Shown piece by piece: positions 1 through 5,786 of a DNA stretch of 7,379 nt. A program made the position numbers and the translations under genes. The notes below the pieces were generated by a model, which was not told the DNA's origin, ran no database searches, and saw only the letters and a list, made by a program, of their open reading frames with translations. The stretch is from positions 1-7,379 of the forward strand of contig JAURNJ010000018.1 in the NCBI GenBank assembly GCA_030830245.1, in the 5' to 3' direction. The DNA is from Novosphingobium sp. (lineage in GTDB: Bacteria > Pseudomonadota > Alphaproteobacteria > Sphingomonadales > Sphingomonadaceae). The stretch's first letter is position 1. Every line of letters begins with the position of its first letter.

Positions 1-1132
1 CCGCCCAGTAGAGCGCTCTCGCCGGGTCGATTGCCAGACCGCTGAGCGACGCGCCCGCCAGCGTGGTCGCGGCGATGGTGCCATAGAACAGGCGCGCCGA
101 CAGTGGCTTGGCATCAAGGCTCCCCGCTATGCCCGCCATCTCGGTTACGGCATAGGCAGCCGATCCGGCGAGCACCGGCACCGCGAGCATGCCCGTGCCG
201 ATGATCCCCACGGCGAACATCGCAAAGGCAAAATCTCCGGCGATGGGGCGCAGCGCCTCGGCGGCCTGTGAGGACGTTTCGATGTCATGCACGCCATTGG
301 CATTCAGCGTTGCCGCTGTGGCAAATACGATGGCCAGCGAGATCAGCGTCGAGAACGCCATGCCGGTCAGCGTGTCTATACGGATGCGGCGCAGTTCCGG
401 CCCGGCCGTGGACGCGGTCAGGCAAAGCGGCTTGGCGTGGCGACGATGCTGCTCCTCGATCTCCTGCCCGGCCTGCCAGAAGAACAGATAGGGGCTTATC
501 GTCGTGCCGAGAATGGCGACGAAGGCAGTTGCGTAGGCCACGTTGAACTGCAGTTCGAGTACTACCAGCGAGCGCAAGGCGTGTGCCCAGGGGACGTTCG
601 CGACCATCACCACCGCGACATAAGTGAACAGCGAAAGCGTAGTCCACTTGAGAATCGCGGCATAGCGCGGGTAGCTGAGGCCAACCTCCAGGACGATGCA
701 CACGATCCCGAACATCAGCGTGTAGAGCCAGCCATTGCCGCCGATGAGCAGCGTCAGCGCCGCCCCCATCGCGCTGAGGTCTGCGCCCAGGTTGATCACG
801 TTGGCGATCAGCAACAGCGATACCATGGTCCACAGCAAGGGCCGCGGATAATGGCGGCGCAGGTTGCGGGCAATGCCCGCGCCAGTGATGCGGCCGATCT
901 CGGCTGCCACCTGCTGGATCGCCACCATCAGGGGAAAGCTGAGCACGAAGGTCCACGAAAGACTGTATCCGAACTGCGCGCCGACCTGGCTATGGGTGCC
1001 AATGCCGCTCGGATCGTCGTCAGCGGCGCCAGCAATCAGGCCCGGACCAAGAGACTTGAAGAAGCCGCGATTTTCCTTTGGAGAATCGGCTGGCGAAGAT
1101 TCGGGAACGGTCACGGCCTCCCGCATAGGCAT
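1..1132 (-). CDS. NRAMP-related divalent metal transporter (C-terminus cut by window edge)
   Basis: Integral membrane transporter of the NRAMP/SLC11-related superfamily (LeuT fold), expected in the inner membrane. The visible part is 377 residues without a stop; the C-terminus lies beyond base 1. After a short polar N-terminus comes LGPGLIAGAADDDPSG (residues 28-43, TM1). Further hydrophobic segments lie near residues 57-77, 100-117, 137-150, 165-179, 199-219 (TM6, with GTTISPYLFFWQA at 209-221), 257-277, 300-325 and 350-368. Canonical NRAMPs carry DPGN in TM1 and MPH/HNLxLHS in TM6; here these are DPSG and SPYLFFWQ, so Mn/Fe selectivity cannot be assumed. This variant belongs to an NRAMP-like branch common in soil proteobacteria, as I recall it. 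The ATG at 1132 lies 15 bases after the stop of the SnoaL-like gene, and an in-frame TGA at 1150-1148 rules out a longer start. No clear Shine-Dalgarno is present, so translation may depend on coupling. ATG at 1126 is an alternative start. Family is fairly certain; substrate is not. Confidence 0.85.
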   Translation of the reverse strand, partial: MPMREAVTVPESSPADSPKENRGFFKSLGPGLIAGAADDDPSGIGTHSQVGAQFGYSLSWTFVLSFPLMVAIQQVAAEIGRITGAGIARNLRRHYPRPLLWTMVSLLLIANVINLGADLSAMGAALTLLIGGNGWLYTLMFGIVCIVLEVGLSYPRYAAILKWTTLSLFTYVAVVMVANVPWAHALRSLVVLELQFNVAYATAFVAILGTTISPYLFFWQAGQEIEEQHRRHAKPLCLTASTAGPELRRIRIDTLTGMAFSTLISLAIVFATAATLNANGVHDIETSSQAAEALRPIAGDFAFAMFAVGIIGTGMLAVPVLAGSAAYAVTEMAGIAGSLDAKPLSARLFYGTIAATTLAGASLSGLAIDPARALYWA

Positions 1133-1147
1133 CCCGGAGGGTAAAGG

Positions 1148-1621
1148 TCAAAGTCCGCTGAGCAGCACCTGCTGACAATCGTCGCGTCCGGTGCTGCGCG
1201 AGGTGCGCTTCAGAACCTGCCAGCGACCGTCTCGCTTCACGAGTTCCCAGCGACCGTAGGACTGGCGCCAGATCTTCACCGTTTCGCCTTCCTTCAGGTA
1301 GACCGTGGCATAACCTGTGGCGATTGCGGTTTCGCCATCCCAAGTCAGGTGGAACGGGCCCATGATATGCGCCGAATTGGGAAGGATTGCCTGATGCAGC
1401 GGTGAAGTGACGATGCCGCGCGCCTGGTCGCGCCCGTCCATGAAGGCCGCGCCGTCGATGTCGATGTGGCAATCCTCGGCAAAGATGTTTGCGGTCGCTT
1501 CCTCGCTGCCGCCGTCGGTGGCGAGGCCATAGCTGGAGAGCAGGTTGCGGATCTCGGCGTCATCCTCAAGCCGCTGGATGCGCTTGAGCGCTTCGGCGAG
1601 GAGGGCTTCGGTGTCTGCCAT
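1148..1621 (-). CDS. SnoaL/NTF2-like fold protein (first of two)
   Basis: A 157-residue protein of the SnoaL-like/NTF2-like cone fold, probably cytoplasmic. The pattern is typical: N-terminal helix with EIRNLLSSY (23-31) and D36, then FAEDCHIDI (47-55), a helix containing GRDQARG (63-69), H85 in NSAHIMG, and the strands GYATVYL and DGRWQVLKR (131-139). Family members include polyketide cyclases, ketosteroid isomerase-like enzymes, scytalone dehydratase-like enzymes and subunits without catalysis. Y31, D36 and H85 lie where acid-base residues often occur in the dehydratase-like branch, but this is only suggestive. The gene is fifth in the minus-strand operon; its ATG lies 3 bases after the SDR stop and has a strong GGAGGT site. 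Its position after an oxygenase and dehydrogenases suggests an isomerisation, hydration or dehydration step on the pathway intermediate. Exact reaction unknown. Confidence 0.85.
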   Translation of the reverse strand: MADTEALLAEALKRIQRLEDDAEIRNLLSSYGLATDGGSEEATANIFAEDCHIDIDGAAFMDGRDQARGIVTSPLHQAILPNSAHIMGPFHLTWDGETAIATGYATVYLKEGETVKIWRQSYGRWELVKRDGRWQVLKRTSRSTGRDDCQQVLLSGL

Positions 1622-1624
1622 GGT

Positions 1625-2422
1625 TCAGACCTCCACCGGCGTGAAGTTGATCGTCTCGGTGGTGTCTGACACCCCCGCCGAACTGATCCCCAGCGTCTTG
1701 CGATTGAAGCGGTCGGCATCCGCGATCATCCGGACCAGCGGCCGGCCGATGTCTTCGAGCGGATGGCCCATGCGCTGGTTCGGCTTGTTGGCGACGGCGG
1801 CGGCGTATTTCTCTGGCTCGCGCGCCTTCCAGTTCATCGTCATGGTCGATTCTGCTTCGGGGTTGAGCATGAAGACGCGAATGCCATCCTCCGCCCATTC
1901 GTCGGCTGCGGTGCGGGTCAGCGCCTCGATCCCCGCCTTTGCCGAATTGTAGGGGCCATACCGCGCGCCCGAGGGCAGGTAGCGCGAGGACGATCCGGTA
2001 TTGATGATCACGCCCTTCGTGGCCTTCAGGTGCGGATGCGCCGCCTGCATGAAGCGGTAGGTAGCGATGGGGCCGGAAGTGATGACGTCCATCATCGTCT
2101 CGTCGCTGCAATCCTTGAGATAGAGGTATTCGATGGTCTGGGCATTGTTGTAGAGGACATCGAGGCGGCCGTAGGTGTCTATCGCCGCCTTGATGCAGGC
2201 CTCGATATCCGACTTCTTGCGCACGTCGCAGGCGATGGCCTTGGCCTTGCCGCCTGCCGCTTCGATCTCGGCGACCAGTTCGGCGAGCTTGTCAGTACTG
2301 CGCGCTGCGACGATCACCGATGCGCCTGCCTCGGCAAAAGCCTGGGCGGCGCCCCTGCCGATGCCGCGGCTTGCCCCGGTGACGATAGCCACCTTACCTG
2401 CAAGTTCGCCCGCCATGCCCAT
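1625..2422 (-). CDS. Short-chain dehydrogenase/reductase, predicted NADP(H)-type
   Basis: A 265-residue classical SDR with a Rossmann fold, expected to oxidise an alcohol or reduce a ketone of the pathway compound. Visible motifs: TGASRGIG (15-22, cofactor binding), R41 at the end of strand beta-2 together with R19 (both favour NADP(H)), D66-V67, NNAQ (92-95), S145, Y158 and K162 (YNSAK) as the catalytic triad. Two positions differ from consensus: NNAG is NNAQ, and the usual N/F-P-G after strand beta-6 is LNPEA (186-190), which may alter the cofactor/substrate lid. The C-terminus is hydrophilic with no membrane segment. The gene is fourth in the operon, 58 bases after the preceding SDR. ATG at 2416 is an equally good start (AGGAG 6 bases upstream); it would remove two residues. 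SDR membership is firm; substrate is unknown. Confidence 0.92.
   Translation of the reverse strand: MGMAGELAGKVAIVTGASRGIGRGAAQAFAEAGASVIVAARSTDKLAELVAEIEAAGGKAKAIACDVRKKSDIEACIKAAIDTYGRLDVLYNNAQTIEYLYLKDCSDETMMDVITSGPIATYRFMQAAHPHLKATKGVIINTGSSSRYLPSGARYGPYNSAKAGIEALTRTAADEWAEDGIRVFMLNPEAESTMTMNWKAREPEKYAAAVANKPNQRMGHPLEDIGRPLVRMIADADRFNRKTLGISSAGVSDTTETINFTPVEV
1629..1634 (-). promoter_or_regulatory. Ribosome binding site of the operon SnoaL-like gene
   Basis: On the minus strand GGAGGT lies 7 bases before the ATG at 1621 and inside the last codons of the upstream SDR gene. It fixes the start and suggests translational coupling of the two genes. Confidence 0.75.
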
Positions 2423-2451
2423 CTCCTCTCCCGTGATGGAGAGGACACTTA

Positions 2452-2469
2452 CATAGAGCTATCTCTATG
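2452..2469 (-). repeat. Inverted repeat in the gap between the two SDR genes
   Basis: Perfect 7-base arms CATAGAG and CTCTATG around a 4-base loop, within the 58-base gap between the SDR genes. This is the longest gap inside the operon. There is no U-run after it, so it is not a classical terminator. It could be an mRNA hairpin that tunes expression or stability, or a protein-binding palindrome. Confidence 0.45.
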
Positions 2470-2480
2470 GAAAGCTGTAA

Positions 2481-3326
2481 TCAGGGATTCTTCCGCTCGC
2501 GCAGGGACACGACCCGTGCTTCGAAGCCGTCCATCCCAGAATCGGGGTGCAGCATCCAGAACTGGTCGTTCTTGACGCAGGACAGGCAATAGGCCGCGAC
2601 ATCGTCAGGCTCGGTCATCTCGATCCCGCCCATGCGCTCGGCCAGATCGCTCATGGCTACACCCTTGGGCAGCGGATTTGCAGCATCGCGATATTCGTCG
2701 GGACGCGGCGAATCGAGCAGGCTGGTATTCACCAGCTTCGGGCCGGGGAACAGGATGCCGACCTTGATGTGCGGAGCCTTTTCCTTGAGCTGCGCATAGA
2801 GCACCTCGGTCAGGCTGGTGAGTGCCGCCTTCGAGGAGGCGTAGATCGGCGTGTTGGGCAGCGAATGCAGCGCGCCGTTGCCCGACGTAGTATTGACGAC
2901 GAAGCCCTCGCCGTCCTGCTCGATCATGCGCGGCACGAAAGCCTTGATGCCGTGCACCGGTCCCATGACGTGAACGCCGAAGCCCCACTGCCAGTCCTTC
3001 ATCGGCAGGTCCCAGAACGGGCTGCGCATGTCGGCAAGGCCGACCCCGGCATTGTTGAACAGCATGTCGACCCGGCCATATTTCGAGAAGACTGCATCGG
3101 CGAGCGCCTGCACCGATTCTTCCTTGGTCACGTCGCTGGCGATGCCCTCGATCGTGCCGCTAGGCCTTTGAGCGGTCAGCTCCGCCGCGACTGCCGCCAG
3201 CTTGTCGGCATTGATGTCGGTGATGACGACCTTTGCGCCCTCGGCTGCAAGTTGCTGTGCGAGGCAGCGACCGACGCCGCTGGCGCCGCCGGTGACGACG
3301 GCGACTTTGCCGTTGAAATCTTTCAT
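2481..3326 (-). CDS. Short-chain dehydrogenase/reductase, predicted NAD(H)-type
   Basis: A 281-residue classical SDR. Motifs: TGGASGVG (12-19), D37 at the end of beta-2 (VVITD), which favours NAD(H), D65-V66, NNAG (91-94), T147/S148 in the catalytic serine region, Y162 and K166 (YASSK). After strand beta-6 comes the canonical LFPGP (192-196). The C-terminal third (about 200-270) is longer than in a minimal SDR and includes PLPKGVAMSDLAERM, probably the substrate lid and a helix. It is similar in architecture to SDRs annotated next to steroid and terpenoid catabolic genes, but no specific substrate can be assigned. The gene is third in the operon, 37 bases after the amidohydrolase, with a GGGAGAGA-type ribosome site before its ATG. 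Together with the following SDR it could serve consecutive or opposite redox steps. Confidence 0.93.
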   Translation of the reverse strand: MKDFNGKVAVVTGGASGVGRCLAQQLAAEGAKVVITDINADKLAAVAAELTAQRPSGTIEGIASDVTKEESVQALADAVFSKYGRVDMLFNNAGVGLADMRSPFWDLPMKDWQWGFGVHVMGPVHGIKAFVPRMIEQDGEGFVVNTTSGNGALHSLPNTPIYASSKAALTSLTEVLYAQLKEKAPHIKVGILFPGPKLVNTSLLDSPRPDEYRDAANPLPKGVAMSDLAERMGGIEMTEPDDVAAYCLSCVKNDQFWMLHPDSGMDGFEARVVSLRERKNP

Positions 3327-3344
3327 TGGATTCTCTCTCCCGTT

Positions 3345-3358
3345 GGTCCCTTCGGACC
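3345..3358 (-). repeat. Small hairpin between amidohydrolase and SDR genes
   Basis: GGTCC and GGACC arms around CTTC form a short perfect stem-loop in the 37-base gap, just upstream of the SDR ribosome site. It has no U-run, so it is more likely an mRNA processing or stability element than a terminator. It may also be chance. Confidence 0.3.
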
Positions 3359-3363
3359 GAAAC

Positions 3364-4551
3364 TCATGCTGCCTGTTTGAACTGCGACCTCAGCGGACCG
3401 ATCTTCGACGCGATCTTGTTCAGCGGTTCGATGTCGAGATCGAAGCACTCGACCGCATTGAGGCCGAGCACCTTTTCAAGGTCCGCCTCGCCGAGCCCGT
3501 CGAGCGCGCCATGCATCTGCTCGTGGGTGTAGGGCCAGGTACCCTCCGGATGCGGATAGTCGGTGCCCCACATCACCCGGTCGATGCCGATCTTGTGATA
3601 GTCCTCGTAGTTCTGGTCATCCATCTGGGCCGAGCTGCCGATCCACACGTTACGGCGGATGTACTCGGTCGGGGTCAGCTTGAGCCGGGCCGAGTGGTCG
3701 CCCATCTTGGCGCTGCCCTTCTTCACCTTCGCGCGGAAATCCATCAGCTGCATCAGCGATGGCCACCAGAAATCGCCACCGACTTCGGTGAAGGCGACCT
3801 TGAGCTTGGGAAAGCGGTCGAACACGCCGCCGAAGATCATCGCGATCAGCGGGCGGCTGAGCCAGAAGGGATACTCGACACAATAGATGCCGACCCAGCC
3901 GGGAAGAGTCTGGTCATAGGGCTGCGAGGCGCCCGAATGGAAGTTCACGACCATGCCGGTCTCTTCCAGCGCGGCCCACATCGGATCGTATTTCGGGTGA
4001 TTGTAGTTATCGTAGCCTTCGACGATGTGGCTGAGCTGCATGCCCTTAAGGCCATTTTCCTTGGCCCAGCGGATTTCCTTCACGCTGGTTTCGACATCCC
4101 ACAGGGCTGGGCACAGGCCCATGCCGATGCGGCGCACCGGCTCGTCCTGGCAGAATTCGGAAAGCCAGCGGTTGAAGGCGCGCGCGCCTGCCCATTGCAG
4201 TTCGGGGTTGGCGTCGAACGGCCGCATGCCAAGGTCGGCACCGAATGGCGGTGAGTTGTTCTCGGTAATACCGTCGGTGAACAGCACTTCGGCGGTGACT
4301 CCGTCCGCATCCATCACCTTGTTGCGCATGGCCGAATCCCAAGCCCCGTCGAGCCCTTCGGCGTTCTCCGCGCGCCACTTGGTGTTGAACTCGCTGATCA
4401 GGAAGGCGTTTTCAGCGGCAGCCCGTTCGGCAATGGCAGCGGCAAGCTGGCGATCGAACTCCTCGCGATACTGCGGATCAACGTAGTCGCGGTAACGCTC
4501 GGGCGGTAGCCCTGCGTGGCCATCGGACGAAATGACGAGATAGCGGTCCAT
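3364..4551 (-). CDS. Amidohydrolase-2 family metal-dependent hydrolase/decarboxylase
   Basis: A 395-residue TIM-barrel protein of the amidohydrolase 2 family, which includes ACMSD-type decarboxylases, LigW/LigJ-like enzymes and hydrolases of catabolic pathways; probably cytoplasmic. Candidate metal and catalytic residues: D10 and H12 in ISSDGH at the end of strand 1, H205 in VNFHSG, E256 in FTEVGG, and D331 with H334 in GTDYPHPEGTWP. The usual first HxH is DGH here, as in a subgroup with an acidic first ligand. W-rich loops and a 130-residue segment before the barrel core suggest a large hydrophobic substrate. ATG at 4551 is chosen because the conserved N-terminus starts there and AGGA lies just upstream; the upstream open frame is antisense-like noise over the oxygenase end. 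Second gene of the operon, 28 bases after the oxygenase stop. It may cleave or decarboxylate a product of oxygenation; the reaction is inferred. Confidence 0.9.
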   Translation of the reverse strand: MDRYLVISSDGHAGLPPERYRDYVDPQYREEFDRQLAAAIAERAAAENAFLISEFNTKWRAENAEGLDGAWDSAMRNKVMDADGVTAEVLFTDGITENNSPPFGADLGMRPFDANPELQWAGARAFNRWLSEFCQDEPVRRIGMGLCPALWDVETSVKEIRWAKENGLKGMQLSHIVEGYDNYNHPKYDPMWAALEETGMVVNFHSGASQPYDQTLPGWVGIYCVEYPFWLSRPLIAMIFGGVFDRFPKLKVAFTEVGGDFWWPSLMQLMDFRAKVKKGSAKMGDHSARLKLTPTEYIRRNVWIGSSAQMDDQNYEDYHKIGIDRVMWGTDYPHPEGTWPYTHEQMHGALDGLGEADLEKVLGLNAVECFDLDIEPLNKIASKIGPLRSQFKQAA

Positions 4552-4579
4552 TTTTCCTGCTCCGGAAATTGTCTGGTTG

Positions 4580-5611
4580 TTATTCGGCGGCGATGCTCTG
4601 CGGCTCTGCCTGGTCGGCGTAGAACTGGCTGAACCACTGGCGATAGCGCAGAATGTCGCCATCGCCATCGCACAGCAGCGGATTTGGGCGGTGGATCTTG
4701 TTGTTGAAGATCGGCAGATCAGCAAGCAACCCTGTCTCGCCCGAAATCCGGTCGCAGTAGTCGAGGTATTCCTGTTCCTCGGGTGAACCGGGAACCTGCT
4801 TTGGAAAGGCGTAACTGAAGCGGATTTCGGTGAGGTTGCGCTTCACCGGAGTGAGCAGCACCATCAGCCAGACCTTCAGCTTGGCTTCCAGAGTCGTGAT
4901 CTTCTGTCCGGCGCCGTTGGCGATGGTTGCGACGTGCGATTCGAACACTTCCATCTCGCCTTTATCGTTCATCGCCTCGAACCGGCCATCCGAGCGCGAA
5001 CGGCGGATATGGCCCTCGTAAACCGCCTTGCCTTCAGGCACGCCGGGCGCGCCATGGACGAACTGGAAGTGGGCGATATCGACAGCGTTTTCCGCTTCTT
5101 CCTGCGGGCTGGTATAGGCGATCCACTCATACCGCTTGGAATTGTCCCAAGTGGGATCGGTATATTCGGGATAGTCGACCACATCGAAAATCGGCTCGAT
5201 GTTGTGCGGGTGATACCAGGCCCAGATGACGTTGGCCCGTTCCTTGACCGGATAGGAGTGAAGCAGCGGCTCGCGCTTGGCTATCGGCGGAAACGCCTTG
5301 GCATAGGGAATGGCCGAGCAGAACCCGTCAGGCCGGAACTGCCAGCCGTGAAACGGGCAGGCGACCGAACTGCCGTGCACCTTGCCGCCCACGCCAATAT
5401 GCGCGCCAAGGTGCGGGCAGTGCGCATCGAGCATGCCGACTTCGCCATCCTCGTTGCGGAACAGCACCTGCTCGCGCTCGAAATAGCGCAGCGGCTTGAC
5501 GTCGCCGACCTTGAGCTCGTCCGAATAGCCGACGAAGTACCAGCCGTAGGGCACTCCCCAGGGAAAATCCACCGACCGATCGATCGCGCTATCTGGCATC
5601 TGGTTGATCAT
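4580..5611 (-). CDS. Rieske non-heme iron oxygenase, KshA-like oxygenase component
   Basis: A 343-residue oxygenase alpha subunit. It would use O2 and electrons from a separate reductase to hydroxylate a ring substrate. The N-terminal Rieske [2Fe-2S] domain (about 20-130) has C65-x-H67 and C85-x-x-H88 (AHCPHLGAH, CPFHGW). The catalytic domain has the bridging D178 in ENAVDIAHFQFVHG, iron ligands H181 and H186, and D298 as probable third ligand. The C-terminus (NPLLCDGDGD, YRQWFSQFY) resembles 3-ketosteroid 9-alpha-hydroxylase (KshA)/DAF-36 type enzymes rather than classical two-subunit dioxygenases, and no beta-subunit gene is present. This hints at steroid- or terpenoid-like substrates. The start is ATG at 5611, with GAGAGAGG 6 bases upstream; an in-frame GTG at 5665 would add 18 unconserved-looking residues and nearly abut the predicted transcript start. 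First gene of the operon. No reductase partner lies in the window. Confidence 0.92.
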   Translation of the reverse strand: MINQMPDSAIDRSVDFPWGVPYGWYFVGYSDELKVGDVKPLRYFEREQVLFRNEDGEVGMLDAHCPHLGAHIGVGGKVHGSSVACPFHGWQFRPDGFCSAIPYAKAFPPIAKREPLLHSYPVKERANVIWAWYHPHNIEPIFDVVDYPEYTDPTWDNSKRYEWIAYTSPQEEAENAVDIAHFQFVHGAPGVPEGKAVYEGHIRRSRSDGRFEAMNDKGEMEVFESHVATIANGAGQKITTLEAKLKVWLMVLLTPVKRNLTEIRFSYAFPKQVPGSPEEQEYLDYCDRISGETGLLADLPIFNNKIHRPNPLLCDGDGDILRYRQWFSQFYADQAEPQSIAAE

Positions 5612-5617
5612 TGCTGG

Positions 5618-5625
5618 CCTCTCTC
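5618..5625 (-). promoter_or_regulatory. Ribosome binding site deciding the oxygenase start
   Basis: Minus-strand GAGAGAGG is followed by 6 bases and the ATG at 5611. It supports that start over the GTG at 5665, which has no comparable site. Confidence 0.65.
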
Positions 5626-5676
5626 GCAGTTTTTTGGCTGGTCCCGCGCAGGCGGAATCGCTCACCGCCGAACCTT

Positions 5677-5705
5677 ATCATATGTCATTCTGAAAATAAA
5701 TGGAC
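5677..5705 (-). promoter_or_regulatory. Candidate promoter of the catabolic operon
   Basis: On the minus strand TATGAT (5682-5677) matches the -10 consensus at 5 of 6 positions. It lies about 65 bases before the oxygenase ATG. No good -35 is found at 16-18 bases (GTCCAT at 17), which fits a promoter that needs an activator or is controlled at the inverted repeat overlapping this region. Inference from motif only. Confidence 0.4.
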
Positions 5706-5724
5706 GGGTTGTCATCATTTATTT
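5694..5724. promoter_or_regulatory. 9-bp-arm inverted repeat in the divergent promoter region, candidate operator
   Basis: Perfect arms AAATAAATG (5694-5702) and CATTTATTT (5716-5724) are separated by 13 bases. The repeat sits between the divergently transcribed oxygenase operon and dcd, overlaps the -35 zone of the minus-strand promoter candidate, and encloses the -35 of the plus-strand candidate. It is AT-rich in an otherwise GC-rich sequence. Likely a regulator binding site; which regulator is unknown. Confidence 0.5.
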
Positions 5725-5737
5725 GAGCGAAAAGAAT
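5709..5737 (+). promoter_or_regulatory. Candidate sigma-70-type promoter of dcd
   Basis: TTGTCA (5709-5714, 5 of 6 to consensus) is followed by a 17-base spacer and AAGAAT (5732-5737, 4 of 6). A start near 5744 would give a leader of about 40 bases before the dcd ATG. The -35 lies within the spacer of the inverted repeat. Confidence 0.45.
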
Positions 5738-5786
5738 CGGGTGCCATGGCTTGCCCAGCGGCCATGCTTGTCGCACATCGCCTGCC

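Noticed and set aside
285..956. Minus-strand 223-residue open frame within the transporter
   Set aside because: Out of frame with the NRAMP reading frame, Arg/Pro/Gly/His-rich, with no recognisable domain.
287..1144. Long plus-strand open frame opposite the NRAMP gene
   Set aside because: Antisense shadow of a GC-rich gene; its translation is low complexity, while the minus frame gives an unbroken NRAMP-type membrane protein.
1763..2575. Plus-strand 270-residue open frame
   Set aside because: Antisense to the NADP-type SDR, whose catalytic motifs are intact on the other strand.
3202..4254. Plus-strand 350-residue open frame
   Set aside because: Antisense to the amidohydrolase and SDR; no domain, only GC-rich codon mirroring.
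4552..4725. N-terminal extension of the amidohydrolase up to 4725
   Set aside because: It overlaps the oxygenase C-terminus, has unlikely composition, and lies before a good ribosome site and the conserved MDRYLVISSDGH start.
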